From Chloroflexota bacterium (GTDB taxonomy: Bacteria; Chloroflexota; Anaerolineae; Caldilineales; Caldilineaceae): DNA of 33,181 bases. The stretch covers positions 1 to 33,181 of the forward strand of contig QEUW01000035.1 of assembly GCA_003577005.1 (NCBI GenBank). Direction: 5' to 3'. Made by a program: the position numbers and the translations under genes. The notes beneath the pieces were generated by a model. It worked only from the letters and a program-made list of their open reading frames with translations, was not told where the DNA came from and did no database searches. Positions 8,445 to 17,169 of the stretch are shown piece after piece (the stretch's first letter is position 1; each line of letters starts with the position of its first letter).

Positions 8445-8447
8445 TCA

Positions 8448-9971
8448 TCAATAGGCACCGCGACCAAAGAGTACAGCGGGGAAAGAGCGAAGCAGCAGGC
8501 TGAAGTCCAGCGCCAGGCTCCAGTTCTCGACGTAGTAGATATCGAGCAGCACCATCTCGTCAAAGGTCAGGTCGCTGCGACCACTCACCTGCCACAGGCC
8601 GGTGATGCCGGGGTTGGTGACCAGCCGCTTCTTGTGCCACTCTTCGTACTGTTCGACTTCGTGGGGAAGGTTGGGCCGTGGGCCAATGAGGCTCATCTCG
8701 CCGCGCAGCACGTTGTAGAGCTGGGGCAACTCATCCAGGCTGAAACGGCGCAAGAAGCGACCGACACGGGTACGGCGCGGGTCATCGCGCACTTTGAAGA
8801 GCGGCCCGCTGGCCTGGTTGAGGTCGGCCAACGTGTGCTGCATCTCTTCGGCTCCGTTGATCATCGAGCGGAACTTATAACAGCGGAAGGGTTTGCCATT
8901 CCGCCCAATGCGCCACTGAGCATAGAGGATCGGGCCGGGCGAATCCAGCCGGATCGCCAGCGCAATCAGCCCCATGAGGGGCAACGCCAGCACGCCCGAC
9001 CCGATCACCAAGATCAAGTCGGTGATGCGCTTGATAACAAAATTCCAGCCCTGGATCGAGATCGCGCGTGTGCTGAGCAGCGGGATGCCGTTGAGCACCT
9101 CGACGTGGAGTTGCTCTTTGGTCAACTGGAAGAAGTCGGGCACCACCTGGGCGCGCACCCCCGCCTGTTCGCAGATGCGCAACAGCCGCTGGATCCTGCG
9201 GTGGCTCTGCCAGGGCAGACAGATAATGACGCTGTCGGCCCGCTGTTCGGCGATCACCGACTCCAGGTTGTCGATGGGGCCAAGCGCCCGAAAGGGGCCG
9301 ATGTCGGTGACGCCCTTGGCCGGGTGGTCATCCATAAAACCGACCAGTTGATAGCCCAAATCGGGCCGTGCGGCCACCGTCCGCATGATCATCCGGCCCA
9401 CTTCGCCAGCGCCCACCAGCAGCACCCGCTGCACGCCGATCCCATATTGGCGCAAATGGCTGAGCGCCAGGCTGATCGCCAACCGGCTGATCCCCAGCAA
9501 GAGCGTGACCAGGAGCGCCGTGTAGAGATAGATCAGACGGCTGTAGAGCACCTGGCGAAAGGTCAGGCTGATCGCAATCAGCACCACCACCCCTAGTGTG
9601 GTCGCGGCGCCGATGGCGTACATCTCTTCCACCGGGCTCCGGCCAGCGCGATAGGGGTAGACGCCAGAAAAGCGGAAAGCAAGCAGCACCATGATCACCA
9701 GGATGATGGCAAAGGGTGCATAGTCACGCAGGCTGAGTTGAAAAGCGGGATCAACGGCGCGGAACCATTGTAACTGGTAGCGCACATAATAGGCGATGCC
9801 AAACGCAACCAGGATCAAAAACGCATCAGAAACGACCAGCAGATAGCGCCACCAGGTAGGGTCTACCTTGTGCATCAACGCGGCAAATGGACTGGCTGTC
9901 ACCGCTCGCTTGTGGTTGCTGTTTTGTGGCGCCGATAACTCGGCCAGGCCAATCGGTTTGAGTGAAGCCAT
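8448..9971 (-). CDS. undecaprenyl-phosphate sugar phosphotransferase (WcaJ/WbaP-type polyprenyl glycosylphosphotransferase)
   Basis: From the ATG at 9971 it is 507 residues. The frame is open further up to a TTG at 10118, but none of the upstream starts has a Shine-Dalgarno and the extra segment shows no conserved feature. Four N-terminal membrane helices (about 40-150 from the first WWRYLLVVSDAFLILVAFG) precede a Rossmann-like CoA-binding domain (RVLLVGAGEVGRMIMRTVAA). A fifth helix follows (ITDLILVIGSGVLALPLMGL), then the catalytic Bac_transf domain with YKFRSM, LPQLYNVLRGEMSLIGPRP and PGITGLWQVSGRS. Such enzymes move a sugar-1-phosphate from a UDP-sugar to undecaprenyl phosphate, the first step of exopolysaccharide or glycan assembly. 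Two GT4 genes lie just upstream. Confidence 0.93.
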   Translation of the reverse strand: MASLKPIGLAELSAPQNSNHKRAVTASPFAALMHKVDPTWWRYLLVVSDAFLILVAFGIAYYVRYQLQWFRAVDPAFQLSLRDYAPFAIILVIMVLLAFRFSGVYPYRAGRSPVEEMYAIGAATTLGVVVLIAISLTFRQVLYSRLIYLYTALLVTLLLGISRLAISLALSHLRQYGIGVQRVLLVGAGEVGRMIMRTVAARPDLGYQLVGFMDDHPAKGVTDIGPFRALGPIDNLESVIAEQRADSVIICLPWQSHRRIQRLLRICEQAGVRAQVVPDFFQLTKEQLHVEVLNGIPLLSTRAISIQGWNFVIKRITDLILVIGSGVLALPLMGLIALAIRLDSPGPILYAQWRIGRNGKPFRCYKFRSMINGAEEMQHTLADLNQASGPLFKVRDDPRRTRVGRFLRRFSLDELPQLYNVLRGEMSLIGPRPNLPHEVEQYEEWHKKRLVTNPGITGLWQVSGRSDLTFDEMVLLDIYYVENWSLALDFSLLLRSFPAVLFGRGAY

Positions 9972-10175
9972 AGCAATGTGTGTCTCGGAGAGAGGGCCAT
10001 GGGACTGCGGTTGGCGAATCAGCTTACCACTTTGGTTTTCCTGACGATCAGGGGGAAACATAAACATAGCACGGTAGTCTACCACAGCCAGTGGGAGCCG
10101 CAAAAGCACCCCCAACAAAAGGATGAGCCGTTCTCAGCCTATTGCCGTATTAGATTTTGTAGGAACACAGCAGAA

Positions 10176-10201
10176 GTAGATAGGTAACAAACACTATCTA
10201 C
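10176..10201 (-). terminator. 8-bp hairpin at the end of the GT4 gene
   Basis: GTAGATAG (10176-10183) and CTATCTAC (10194-10201) are perfectly complementary around a 10-base loop, overlapping the stop codon of the minus-strand glycosyltransferase. Only a weak T-run follows, so termination is uncertain. Confidence 0.3.
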
Positions 10202-11361
10202 CCAGCTACCTGTCTATTTGCGTTCCGATAAATTCTATCATAGACATCGAGTGTGGCCGCGGCCGTCCGTTGCCAGGTGAAGCATTGGGCGCGGGCCAGA
10301 CCGCGGCGCCGCAATTCAGCGCGCAGGGCAGGCTGCGTGACCAGGGCCTGGATGGCGGCGATGAGCGCCTGATCCTGCCCAGCGGGAAAAGTCAGCGCAC
10401 TGTCGCCGGCCACCTCCAACAGGCTACTTGCCCGGCTGCACAGGACTGGCGTGCCACAGGCCATGGCCTCCAGCACCGGCAGGCCAAACCCCTCAAGGAG
10501 GCTGGGATAGACAAAGAATTCAGCCGCCCGATACCAATCCGGCAACTCCTCATCGGGGATAAAGCCGGGAAAATCTACTTGTCCAGCCAACCCCAAAAGA
10601 TCCACTAGCTTAAAAATTTCGTTGTAATACCAGCCTTTTGCCCCGGCCAACACCAGCCGGACAGAACGATCCTCAGGTTGCGCAACTCGCAGCCAGGCTG
10701 CAAACGCCCGCAGCAACTGCGTCAAATTCTTGCGCGGCTCCAACGTGCCCACATAGAGCGCAAACCGTTCTGGCAGGCCGTGTTGCTGGCGAAACATGGC
10801 CACCGCCGCCGGGTCACCAGGGCGGAACTGCTCGGCTACACCATTGTGGATAACGCTGATCTTGCCCGCCGGCACACCAAAATAGTGCATCACATCATCT
10901 GCCGTCTGGTGGCTGACGGCGATCACATGCCGCGCTCTTTGGACACTAGCCCGGCACATCCGTGTCAGATAGCCTCGTTTGGCGGCGGGTAACTTCTCTG
11001 GCACTCGCAAAAAGCTCAGATCATGCACCGTCACAACCCCTGGCGTACAAGTCGCCAGCGGCAACACATTGACCAGGCCATGCACCAGATCGGCGCGCTG
11101 CCGATGCAATTCGATAGGAAAGATGGTCTGTTCCCAACCAATGCGCAGGAGCGGGTCTTGGAACAAGGAAGGCGTGCGCTGAAGCCGGACCCCCGCCACC
11201 TGAAAGTTGGGATCACTCAGAAACGCCGTCAGCGTCTTGTCGGTTCCATTCTCTGCCCATCGGCCAAGGGACTGTAGCAAATGACGGCTGTAATTGCTGA
11301 CACCTGCCCCGCGATAGCTCTGCGCTGTGCTCACCAACTGCGCATCGATGACGACGTGCAT
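10198..11361 (-). CDS. glycosyltransferase family 4 protein
   Basis: This is 387 residues from the ATG at 11361, which has AAGGGA a few bases upstream. A GTG at 11373 overlapping the previous stop is the alternative start. It has a GT-B fold: the N-terminal acceptor domain starts MHVVIDAQLV with GAGVSNYSRHLL, and the C-terminal donor domain has ALYVGTLEPRKNLTQLL (about 205), the EX7E-type segment PSLLEGFGLPVLEAMACGTP (about 300-320) and ASSLLEVAGDSALTF. Such retaining enzymes add sugars from nucleotide donors onto lipid-linked or secreted glycans. Neither donor nor acceptor can be told. Its start overlaps the end of the preceding glycosyltransferase gene, so they form one transcript with the sugar-phosphate transferase downstream. 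Confidence 0.9.
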   Translation of the reverse strand: MHVVIDAQLVSTAQSYRGAGVSNYSRHLLQSLGRWAENGTDKTLTAFLSDPNFQVAGVRLQRTPSLFQDPLLRIGWEQTIFPIELHRQRADLVHGLVNVLPLATCTPGVVTVHDLSFLRVPEKLPAAKRGYLTRMCRASVQRARHVIAVSHQTADDVMHYFGVPAGKISVIHNGVAEQFRPGDPAAVAMFRQQHGLPERFALYVGTLEPRKNLTQLLRAFAAWLRVAQPEDRSVRLVLAGAKGWYYNEIFKLVDLLGLAGQVDFPGFIPDEELPDWYRAAEFFVYPSLLEGFGLPVLEAMACGTPVLCSRASSLLEVAGDSALTFPAGQDQALIAAIQALVTQPALRAELRRRGLARAQCFTWQRTAAATLDVYDRIYRNANRQVAG

Positions 11362-11369
11362 ACTTCCCT

Positions 11370-12476
11370 TCACCGCCCGGCAAGCAACCGTTTGTAGGCA
11401 GCCACCGTCTGCTCGGCCACTGAGGTCATTGTATAGCGCGCCAACACGCGGCGGCGCCCAGCATCGCCCAGATGGTTTCGTTCCTCACGCCGGTCGAGCA
11501 ACCGTTGCAGGTGTCCCTGCAACAGAATGCTATCCCCCTCACCAAAGATCAGACCGGCATCGCCGATCACCTGGGGGATCTCACCACAGTCGCTGCCAAT
11601 GACCGGAACACCACACGCCATCGCCTCGATCAGGACACGACCAAACTGTTCTTTCCACGTGGGTGTGGTGCGGCTTGGCAGGACAAAAAGATCCAGATTC
11701 TGGTAAAAGGCGGGCATTTGCGTGCTGGCAAGCGGGCCACACCAATGGACCTGCCCGGCGATGCCCACTTCCTGCGCCAGGTAGCGTAACTGTTGTTCTT
11801 CACTCCCACCACCGGCAATGTCAAGTTGCCAGGCTCCCTGCAACCCGGCACATGCCCGTAACAGCAGATCGATCCCTTTTTCGGGTAAGAGTCCGCCCGC
11901 ATATCCGATGCGAACGGCGGCAGCCGGCTCACGAGTGGAGGGCGACGGAGCGAAGACCGTGGGGTCAACCCCAAACTGCGGGATCACGGCAATCTCCCCC
12001 TTGTAGCCTTTACGCCGCAAGATTCGGCACGCCTCCTGGTTACCGGCGATCGCCAGCGGAGCTAGCCGGTAATTTGCCCGTTCTAACCAGCGAAAAGGAT
12101 AGGGATAACGCCGGTAGAGATTCTGCCAGGTAAAAAAGGTGCCGGCTGCGCCCAGCTTATTTGCCGCACGTAACCCCAGCCAGGTAGCAAGATTATACGG
12201 TTCTTCGTCCATGTGAACAAGGTGGGGGCGGAGTTGAGCAAGCTCACGGGCCAGCGTCGGGTAGTGGTGCAGGTGATAGTCACCGTTGAAGCGGAGGGGA
12301 ATCACCCGAAAGATGTAGCCCTGCGTATGACAAGGCTGTGCCTCCTGCCTGCCCCGCCGATCCTGCCAATAGGGCGGTACCAGCACGGTCAAGTCTACAC
12401 CCAGCCGGGCAATTTCTTCGGCCTTACGTTGGTAAGCGCCCACCACCAACGCTTTGCTGACCAGTACGACTCGCAT
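11370..12476 (-). CDS. glycosyltransferase family 4 protein, second copy
   Basis: This is 368 residues from the ATG at 12476 (MRVVLVSKALVVGAYQRKAEE). The frame extends upstream to 12581, but a strong -10 box sits between, so the shorter form is chosen. The N-terminal domain has HMDEEPYNLATWLGL and FTWQNLYRRYPYPF. The donor domain has IGYAGGLLPEKGIDLLLRA (about 195-213), FVLPSRTTPTWKEQFGRVL and IEAMACGVPVIGSDCGEIP (about 300-320). The sequence differs enough from the neighbouring GT4 gene that it is not a recent duplicate. It probably acts on the same glycan. Its predicted mRNA would be leaderless. Confidence 0.9.
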   Translation of the reverse strand: MRVVLVSKALVVGAYQRKAEEIARLGVDLTVLVPPYWQDRRGRQEAQPCHTQGYIFRVIPLRFNGDYHLHHYPTLARELAQLRPHLVHMDEEPYNLATWLGLRAANKLGAAGTFFTWQNLYRRYPYPFRWLERANYRLAPLAIAGNQEACRILRRKGYKGEIAVIPQFGVDPTVFAPSPSTREPAAAVRIGYAGGLLPEKGIDLLLRACAGLQGAWQLDIAGGGSEEQQLRYLAQEVGIAGQVHWCGPLASTQMPAFYQNLDLFVLPSRTTPTWKEQFGRVLIEAMACGVPVIGSDCGEIPQVIGDAGLIFGEGDSILLQGHLQRLLDRREERNHLGDAGRRRVLARYTMTSVAEQTVAAYKRLLAGR

Positions 12477-12483
12477 TGGGAGC

Positions 12484-12512
12484 ATTATAGCTGTGTGGCG
12501 CACGTAGAGCAA
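12484..12512 (-). promoter_or_regulatory. promoter predicting a leaderless GT4 transcript
   Basis: On the minus strand there is a perfect -10 box TATAAT (12484-12489), a 17-base spacer and TTGCTC at the -35 position (12507-12512, three of six matches). Only seven bases separate TATAAT from the ATG at 12476, so transcription should start at or next to the start codon. The -35 overlaps a hairpin at the end of the lipid-kinase gene. Confidence 0.5.
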
Positions 12513-12531
12513 GCTGCCATTTTGCTCTACA
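12504..12531. repeat. hairpin of the GTAGRGCAAGCTGCCA family, copy 2
   Basis: GTAGAGCAA (12504-12512) pairs with TTGCTCTAC (12523-12531) around a 10-base loop. The phrase GTAGAGCAAGCTGCCA matches GTAGGGCAAGCTGCCA at 4768-4783. It covers the stop of the lipid-kinase gene and the -35 region of the GT4 promoter. Confidence 0.55.
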
Positions 12532-13468
12532 AGGCCAGTGGTGGTGCGATCACCCGGAGCGCCCCCGGCAAAACCTGGCACTGCACCGGCACTTTGCCCA
12601 ATACCTCGCCATCGTACTGCACTGTCTGCATCGGTTTGGTTGTCAGAGTCACTTCTTTCGCCTGCCAGTACTGCAGCGTCTGGTTGATCTCGGCATCAAC
12701 CGGCAGCGCTTCCACTTTGTCTACACTTTGTACCTGTCTGAGACCGGAAATCGTGCCGAGGAGGTCAAAGAGCGAGCGCAGGCTCGCCTGCTGCACCACA
12801 ATCACATCGAGCATTCCATCGCTGATATCGATGGTGGGAATCAGATTGACTCCGGCCTGCCCCAGGTTGCCCGAATTGGCGATAAGACAGGTGATCCCGT
12901 CGGTCTCTACTTCTTTGCCGTCGATTGTCAGCTGATAGTGGGAAATGATTGGCTGGGTCAAATTTTGCATGGCTGACCAGAAATAGGCAAAGACACCAAA
13001 GCGGCTTTTGAGTTCGCGGTCGGCCTGTTCCACCATGGCCGCTTCAAAACCGACACCGACGCGCAAGATAAAATGGTGGCCATTGACCATCCCCATATCG
13101 ACCGCCCGTACGGCGCTGGCCGGGTCGCAGACGGTGAGGCAGGCCTGTTCCAGGTCGGCGGGAATACCCAACTCCACCGACATCACGTTGGCCGTCCCGC
13201 CGGGGAGGATGGCCATAGGCACGCCGGAGCCGGCAAGACCGCTTGCCACCTCGGCCACCGTGCCATCTCCACCGTAAGCGGCCACGATGTCGGCGCCTTC
13301 GGCAGCCGCCTGGCGCGCCTGCTCACGGCCATCTCCTGCCTTTTTGGTGATCGAAATGTCCCAATCAAAGCCACAGGCGGGGAAGATGGTATTAAAGAGG
13401 CCAAGAACGGGAGTGTCCCGTCCGGCAGCTGGATTGATAACAATATGGATGCGGCGCGGCTCTGGCAC
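12527..13468 (-). CDS. diacylglycerol kinase catalytic-domain (YegS/DgkB-like) lipid kinase
   Basis: This is 313 residues from a GTG at 13468, with GGAGG at 13478-13482. The N-terminal ATP-binding domain shows VINPAAGRDT (about 10-19), the catalytic glycine loop AYGGDGTVAEV (about 65-75) and ILPGGTANVMSVELGIP (about 87-103). The C-terminal beta-sandwich shows AVDMGMVNGHHFILRVGVGFEA. Relatives phosphorylate diacylglycerol, phosphatidylglycerol or sphingoid bases at the inner face of the membrane. With the MGDG-synthase-like gene in the same block, a role in diacylglycerol balance is plausible. It is divergent from pdxH. The exact lipid substrate is not evident. Confidence 0.9.
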   Translation of the reverse strand: MPEPRRIHIVINPAAGRDTPVLGLFNTIFPACGFDWDISITKKAGDGREQARQAAAEGADIVAAYGGDGTVAEVASGLAGSGVPMAILPGGTANVMSVELGIPADLEQACLTVCDPASAVRAVDMGMVNGHHFILRVGVGFEAAMVEQADRELKSRFGVFAYFWSAMQNLTQPIISHYQLTIDGKEVETDGITCLIANSGNLGQAGVNLIPTIDISDGMLDVIVVQQASLRSLFDLLGTISGLRQVQSVDKVEALPVDAEINQTLQYWQAKEVTLTTKPMQTVQYDGEVLGKVPVQCQVLPGALRVIAPPLAL

Positions 13469-13602
13469 AGTTGTGTTCCTCCACCTAGAGTGTGATAGAC
13501 TAGAGCTACTGTCTATACCTACAAATGCTCCTGCAAGATAGTATACCCGAGGGAAGCCGCACTGGCAGTAGATTCGTGTGCAATTGTAGGATTCAGATCA
13601 AG

Positions 13603-14250
13603 ATGGATATGCCGCCGTTTATGAATAAACCACAACCGATCCGCCAACCCTTGCGCGAGGAAGATATGCCGCCAACTCCCTGGCCCCTCTTTACGGCCTG
13701 GTTGGATGAGGCGCGCGGCAGCAATGATGTCTATGAACCCGGCGCCATGACCCTCGCTACAGCGACGCTTGACGGACGCCCGTCGGCGCGCGTCGTCCTC
13801 ATGCGTGGCTACGATGAGCGCGGTCTCTGTTTCTATACCAATTACGACAGCCGCAAAGGCATTGAGTTGGCCTACAACGCCCGTGCTGCGTTCGTCTTCT
13901 GGTGGGGCGCACTGGGCCGGCAGATCCGCGGCGGAGGCGGCATCGAACGACTCACGGCGGAAGAATCCGACGTCTACTATCACTCGCGCCCGCTGGGCAG
14001 CCGGCTGGGCGCCTGGGTCTCACCCCAAAGCCAGGTGATCGCCAGCCGGGCGGTGTTGGAGGCCGAACTGCACCGGCTCGAAGCCCAATACGCCGATCAC
14101 GCACCCCAACGCCCGGCCAACTGGGGCGGCTATCGTTTGGCGCCGGAGCAATTCGAGTTCTGGCAGAGCGCCCCCTACCGGCTCCACGATCGGCTCTGTT
14201 ATACGCGCCAGGCGGATGGCGCCTGGACCCTAGTGCGTCTGGCCCCTTAG
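13603..14250 (+). CDS. pdxH: pyridoxine/pyridoxamine 5'-phosphate oxidase
   Basis: This is 215 residues from the ATG at 13603; the frame is open back to 13525, but that extension has no family match, and ATGs at 13609 and 13621 are also possible. PdxH is the FMN enzyme that oxidises PNP or PMP to pyridoxal 5'-phosphate. Visible matches to the family are AMTLATATLDGRPSARVVLMRGYDERG, FYTNYDSRKGIEL, SRPLGSRLGAWVSPQSQ, WGGYRLAPEQFEFWQ and the C-terminal RLHDRLCYTR plus WTLVRLAP. An Arg replaces the common Lys after 'VVLM'. The length is normal. The stop TAG is the first triplet of an octamer repeat. Confidence 0.94.
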   Translation: MDMPPFMNKPQPIRQPLREEDMPPTPWPLFTAWLDEARGSNDVYEPGAMTLATATLDGRPSARVVLMRGYDERGLCFYTNYDSRKGIELAYNARAAFVFWWGALGRQIRGGGGIERLTAEESDVYYHSRPLGSRLGAWVSPQSQVIASRAVLEAELHRLEAQYADHAPQRPANWGGYRLAPEQFEFWQSAPYRLHDRLCYTRQADGAWTLVRLAP

Positions 14251-14277
14251 AACGCAGAACGTAGAACGCCGAACGAG
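14248..14277. repeat. octamer repeat TAGAACGCAGAACGTAGAACG after pdxH
   Basis: Direct units of TAGAACG/CAGAACG start on the pdxH stop codon (TAG at 14248-14250). The phrase matches the left arm of the grpE-dnaJ hairpin (3559-3578). There is no complementary arm here, so it would not fold alone. Confidence 0.6.
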
Positions 14278-14329
14278 TAAGCCTTAATAGAATTCGCCAG
14301 AGAGAACTCACTCTCTCAGTCTCCAAACC

Positions 14330-17083
14330 ATGTCTCTCACCGATCTGCTCCAGGGTTTTCGTAAGGACCCCCAGTTCATGGCGAATGTCATGGCCTGGCG
14401 AACTTTGCCGGCGCGTGCGGGTCGATTTGCCGCCATTCCGCCCGATCTGCACCCGGCGTTGCACCGGGCGCTTGCCCGGCGCGGCATCGAACAACTCTAC
14501 CTTCATCAGGCGCAGGCGGTCGGACTGGCGCTCCAGGAGAAAGATTTTGCCGTCGTAACGCCTACCGCCAGCGGCAAAACGCTCTGTTACACCCTGCCGG
14601 TGCTCCACACCCTGCTCAGCGACCCATCCGCCCGGGCGCTTTATCTCTTCCCCACCAAAGCACTCGCCCATGACCAACTGGATGAGACGCGCACCTGGGT
14701 GTCGGCTCTTGGCCAGACGGATACCACTCTCCCACTCCCTGTCTCCACCTACGATGGCGATACTCCGTCCGCCCAACGTGTTGCCATTCGCCGTAATGCC
14801 CGGCTGATCCTCAGCAACCCGGATATGCTGCACAGCGGGATTCTGCCCTATCACACGGCATGGGCCGACTTTTTTGCCGGGTTACGCTATGTGGTGATCG
14901 ACGAGATGCATACCTATCGGGGTGTCTTTGGCAGCCATGTGGCCAATGTGCTGCGGCGCTTGCAACGGATCTGCGCCTTCTACGGTAGCCGGCCGCACTT
15001 TATCGCCACCAGCGCCACCATCGCCAATCCGCAACAACTGGCCGAGCGCCTGGTCGAACGTCCAGTGACAGTGATCAACGAAAATGGCGCACCCCAGGGT
15101 GAGAAGCATCTCATCCTCTACAATCCCTCCGTCTACGACGCGGAACGAGGACTGCGCCGCAGCAGTGTGCTCGAAGCCCAGGAACTGGCCGTACGCTGCA
15201 TTCTTGGCGGCCTCCAGACCATCGTCTTTGCCCGCGCCCGGCTCACCACTGAAGTGCTGTTGACCTATCTGCGCGAGCGCATGGCGCAAGTGCGGGATAC
15301 GGAATGTCAGCAGCATTTGCCACGCGATTCCGCACTCTGGGGCGCCCGTTGGGCCCCACCTTCCGCATTCCGTGGCTACCGCGGCGGCTATCTGCCGCAC
15401 GAGCGGCGCGCCATCGAGGGCGGGTTGCGCAGTGGCGAAGTGCGGGCGGTGGTGACGACGAATGCGCTGGAGCTGGGCATCGACATCGGCCAGTTGCAGG
15501 CAGCGATCCTCTGCGGCTATCCGGGCAATATTGCCAGCACCTGGCAGCAAATGGGGCGCGCTGGCCGGACGCTCGATGCTGCGCTGGCGATCCTGGTGGC
15601 AACCGGTGGCGCGCTCGACCAGTATGTCATCCTCCACCCCGAATTTCTGTTCGAGCGTTCACCCGAACAGGCGCTCATCAACCCGGATAATTTGATGATC
15701 CTGGTCGAGCATCTGCGCTGCGCCGTCTTCGAGGCGCCATTTGAGGAAGGGGAGACCTTTGGCGCTTCTCTCTTTACTGCCGATGTATTGCATCTGCTGG
15801 TGGAAGAGGGCGCCGTCCAGCAACATGGTGGTCGATTTCACTGGAGCGGCGAGGGGTACCCTGCCCGGCGCATCAGTCTGCGCACCGCTACGAGTGATAC
15901 GGTTGCGATTCAGGTACAGCGCAACGAGAACGGAGTGGGTGCGTCCCGCGGCCCCAATGTGGTGGCCGCCCAACCGGAGATCATCGGTGTGATCGACCAT
16001 GCCAGCGCTCCCTTGTTGTTGCATGACGGCGCGATTTATCTCCACGAAGGGCAGAGCTATCGTGTCGATCAGCTTGACCTGGCGCAAAATCTGGCCCACG
16101 TGAGATCGGTAGTGGTCGATTACTACACCGAAGCGGCCACCGAAACGCAAATCGACATCCTGGCCGAACATGAACAGCGGCAAGCAGATCTGGCGCGTGT
16201 AGCGCACGGTGATCTGCAAGTGCAGACCCAGGTGATCGGCTTTCGCCGCGTCAAGCGTTTTACCCACGAGAATCTGGGTGTCCAGCCGCTCGACTATCCA
16301 CCGCAAGTAACTGAAACCAGCGGTTACTGGTTTAGCGTTCTGCCGGAAGCCCAGCGCCAGTTGGAGCGCACCGGGCAGTGGTTCGATTCGGCCAATGACT
16401 ATGGCCCAAACTGGCAGGAGCAACGAATTCGCGTGCGCGCTCGTGATGGCTACCGCTGTACGCTCTGCGGTGCGCCGGAGCCGGCCGGTCGCCAGCACGA
16501 TGTCCACCATCGGGCGCCCTTTCGCACCTTTGGTTATGTACCCGGCCTGAACGAGAATTATCTGCTTGCCAACGAGTTGGAGAACCTGGTGCTGCTCTGC
16601 CGCAACTGCCACCAGCGCATGGAGGCGACCGTGCGCGTCCGCACGGGGCTGGATGGGGTCGCCTATGCCCTGGGTAATCTGGCACCGCTTCACCTCATGT
16701 GCGATGCACAGGACATCGGCGTCAGCGTTGTCCGGCCCGACCGGACGGTCAAAGCTGAGGTGAGCGAACAGAGTGAGATGAATCAATCTTCATCATCCGT
16801 CACGCAGCGGCTGCCAACCATCTTTATCTACGAGCGGGCTGTGGCCGGGCTTGGCTTTTGCGCCCGGCTCTACGAGTTGCATGATCGGCTATTGAGGGCG
16901 GCGCGCGAACTCATCGTCTCCTGTCCATGCCGAGACGGATGCCCCGCCTGTGTGGGGCCGGTGCTGGAGGATAGCGCCGTCTTCCTGCCGACCAAGCGTC
17001 TGGCGCACGCGCTGCTCGACGCCCTGGGCCGCCGCCCACACTTACAGCAGCCGGTGACAGATGAAGTCGATTTTATGCGCTAG
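14330..17083 (+). CDS. MrfA/YprA-like DEAD/DEAH helicase with DUF1998 and an embedded HNH motif
   Basis: The product has 917 residues. It carries superfamily 2 helicase motifs: a Q-like LYLHQAQAV, Walker A TPTASGKT (77-84), DEMH (191-194), SAT ([11 protein letters not shown]), and domain 2 with [20 protein letters not shown] and QQMGRAGRT. The C-terminus has the four-cysteine DUF1998/MZB cluster C865, C867, C871, C874 ([13 protein letters not shown]). MrfA of Bacillus is a 3'-5' DNA helicase in mitomycin-lesion repair. Unusually, between the helicase core and this cluster lies a complete HNH-type motif: C710-x2-C713, HH726-727, N752, C757-x2-C760 and H761 ([29 protein letters not shown]). It could therefore cut DNA as well as unwind it. 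The start ATG at 14330 has no clear Shine-Dalgarno. Confidence 0.92.
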   Translation: MSLTDLLQGFRKDPQFMANVMAWRTLPARAGRFAAIPPDLHPALHRALARRGIEQLYLHQAQAVGLALQEKDFAVVTPTASGKTLCYTLPVLHTLLSDPSARALYLFPTKALAHDQLDETRTWVSALGQTDTTLPLPVSTYDGDTPSAQRVAIRRNARLILSNPDMLHSGILPYHTAWADFFAGLRYVVIDEMHTYRGVFGSHVANVLRRLQRICAFYGSRPHFIATSATIANPQQLAERLVERPVTVINENGAPQGEKHLILYNPSVYDAERGLRRSSVLEAQELAVRCILGGLQTIVFARARLTTEVLLTYLRERMAQVRDTECQQHLPRDSALWGARWAPPSAFRGYRGGYLPHERRAIEGGLRSGEVRAVVTTNALELGIDIGQLQAAILCGYPGNIASTWQQMGRAGRTLDAALAILVATGGALDQYVILHPEFLFERSPEQALINPDNLMILVEHLRCAVFEAPFEEGETFGASLFTADVLHLLVEEGAVQQHGGRFHWSGEGYPARRISLRTATSDTVAIQVQRNENGVGASRGPNVVAAQPEIIGVIDHASAPLLLHDGAIYLHEGQSYRVDQLDLAQNLAHVRSVVVDYYTEAATETQIDILAEHEQRQADLARVAHGDLQVQTQVIGFRRVKRFTHENLGVQPLDYPPQVTETSGYWFSVLPEAQRQLERTGQWFDSANDYGPNWQEQRIRVRARDGYRCTLCGAPEPAGRQHDVHHRAPFRTFGYVPGLNENYLLANELENLVLLCRNCHQRMEATVRVRTGLDGVAYALGNLAPLHLMCDAQDIGVSVVRPDRTVKAEVSEQSEMNQSSSSVTQRLPTIFIYERAVAGLGFCARLYELHDRLLRAARELIVSCPCRDGCPACVGPVLEDSAVFLPTKRLAHALLDALGRRPHLQQPVTDEVDFMR

Positions 17084-17091
17084 CGATCTGT

Positions 17092-17120
17092 TTGACAGAG
17101 CGCTTGCCGTGTGATAGCCT
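17092..17120 (+). promoter_or_regulatory. possible promoter for the serA-like fusion gene
   Basis: A perfect -35 TTGACA (17092-17097), a 17-base spacer and TAGCCT (17115-17120, three of six) lie just past the helicase stop. A start near 17127 would give a leader of about 43 bases. The weak -10 lowers confidence. Confidence 0.35.
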
Positions 17121-17169
17121 ACGGCTAGAGAGGATGTCTCATTGACATGGCTTGATTGACTGTTCACGT

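Noticed and set aside
8433..9596. 387-residue plus-strand frame opposite the sugar-phosphate transferase
   Set aside because: A shadow frame rich in His, Gln and Asp; the minus-strand gene has clear domains.
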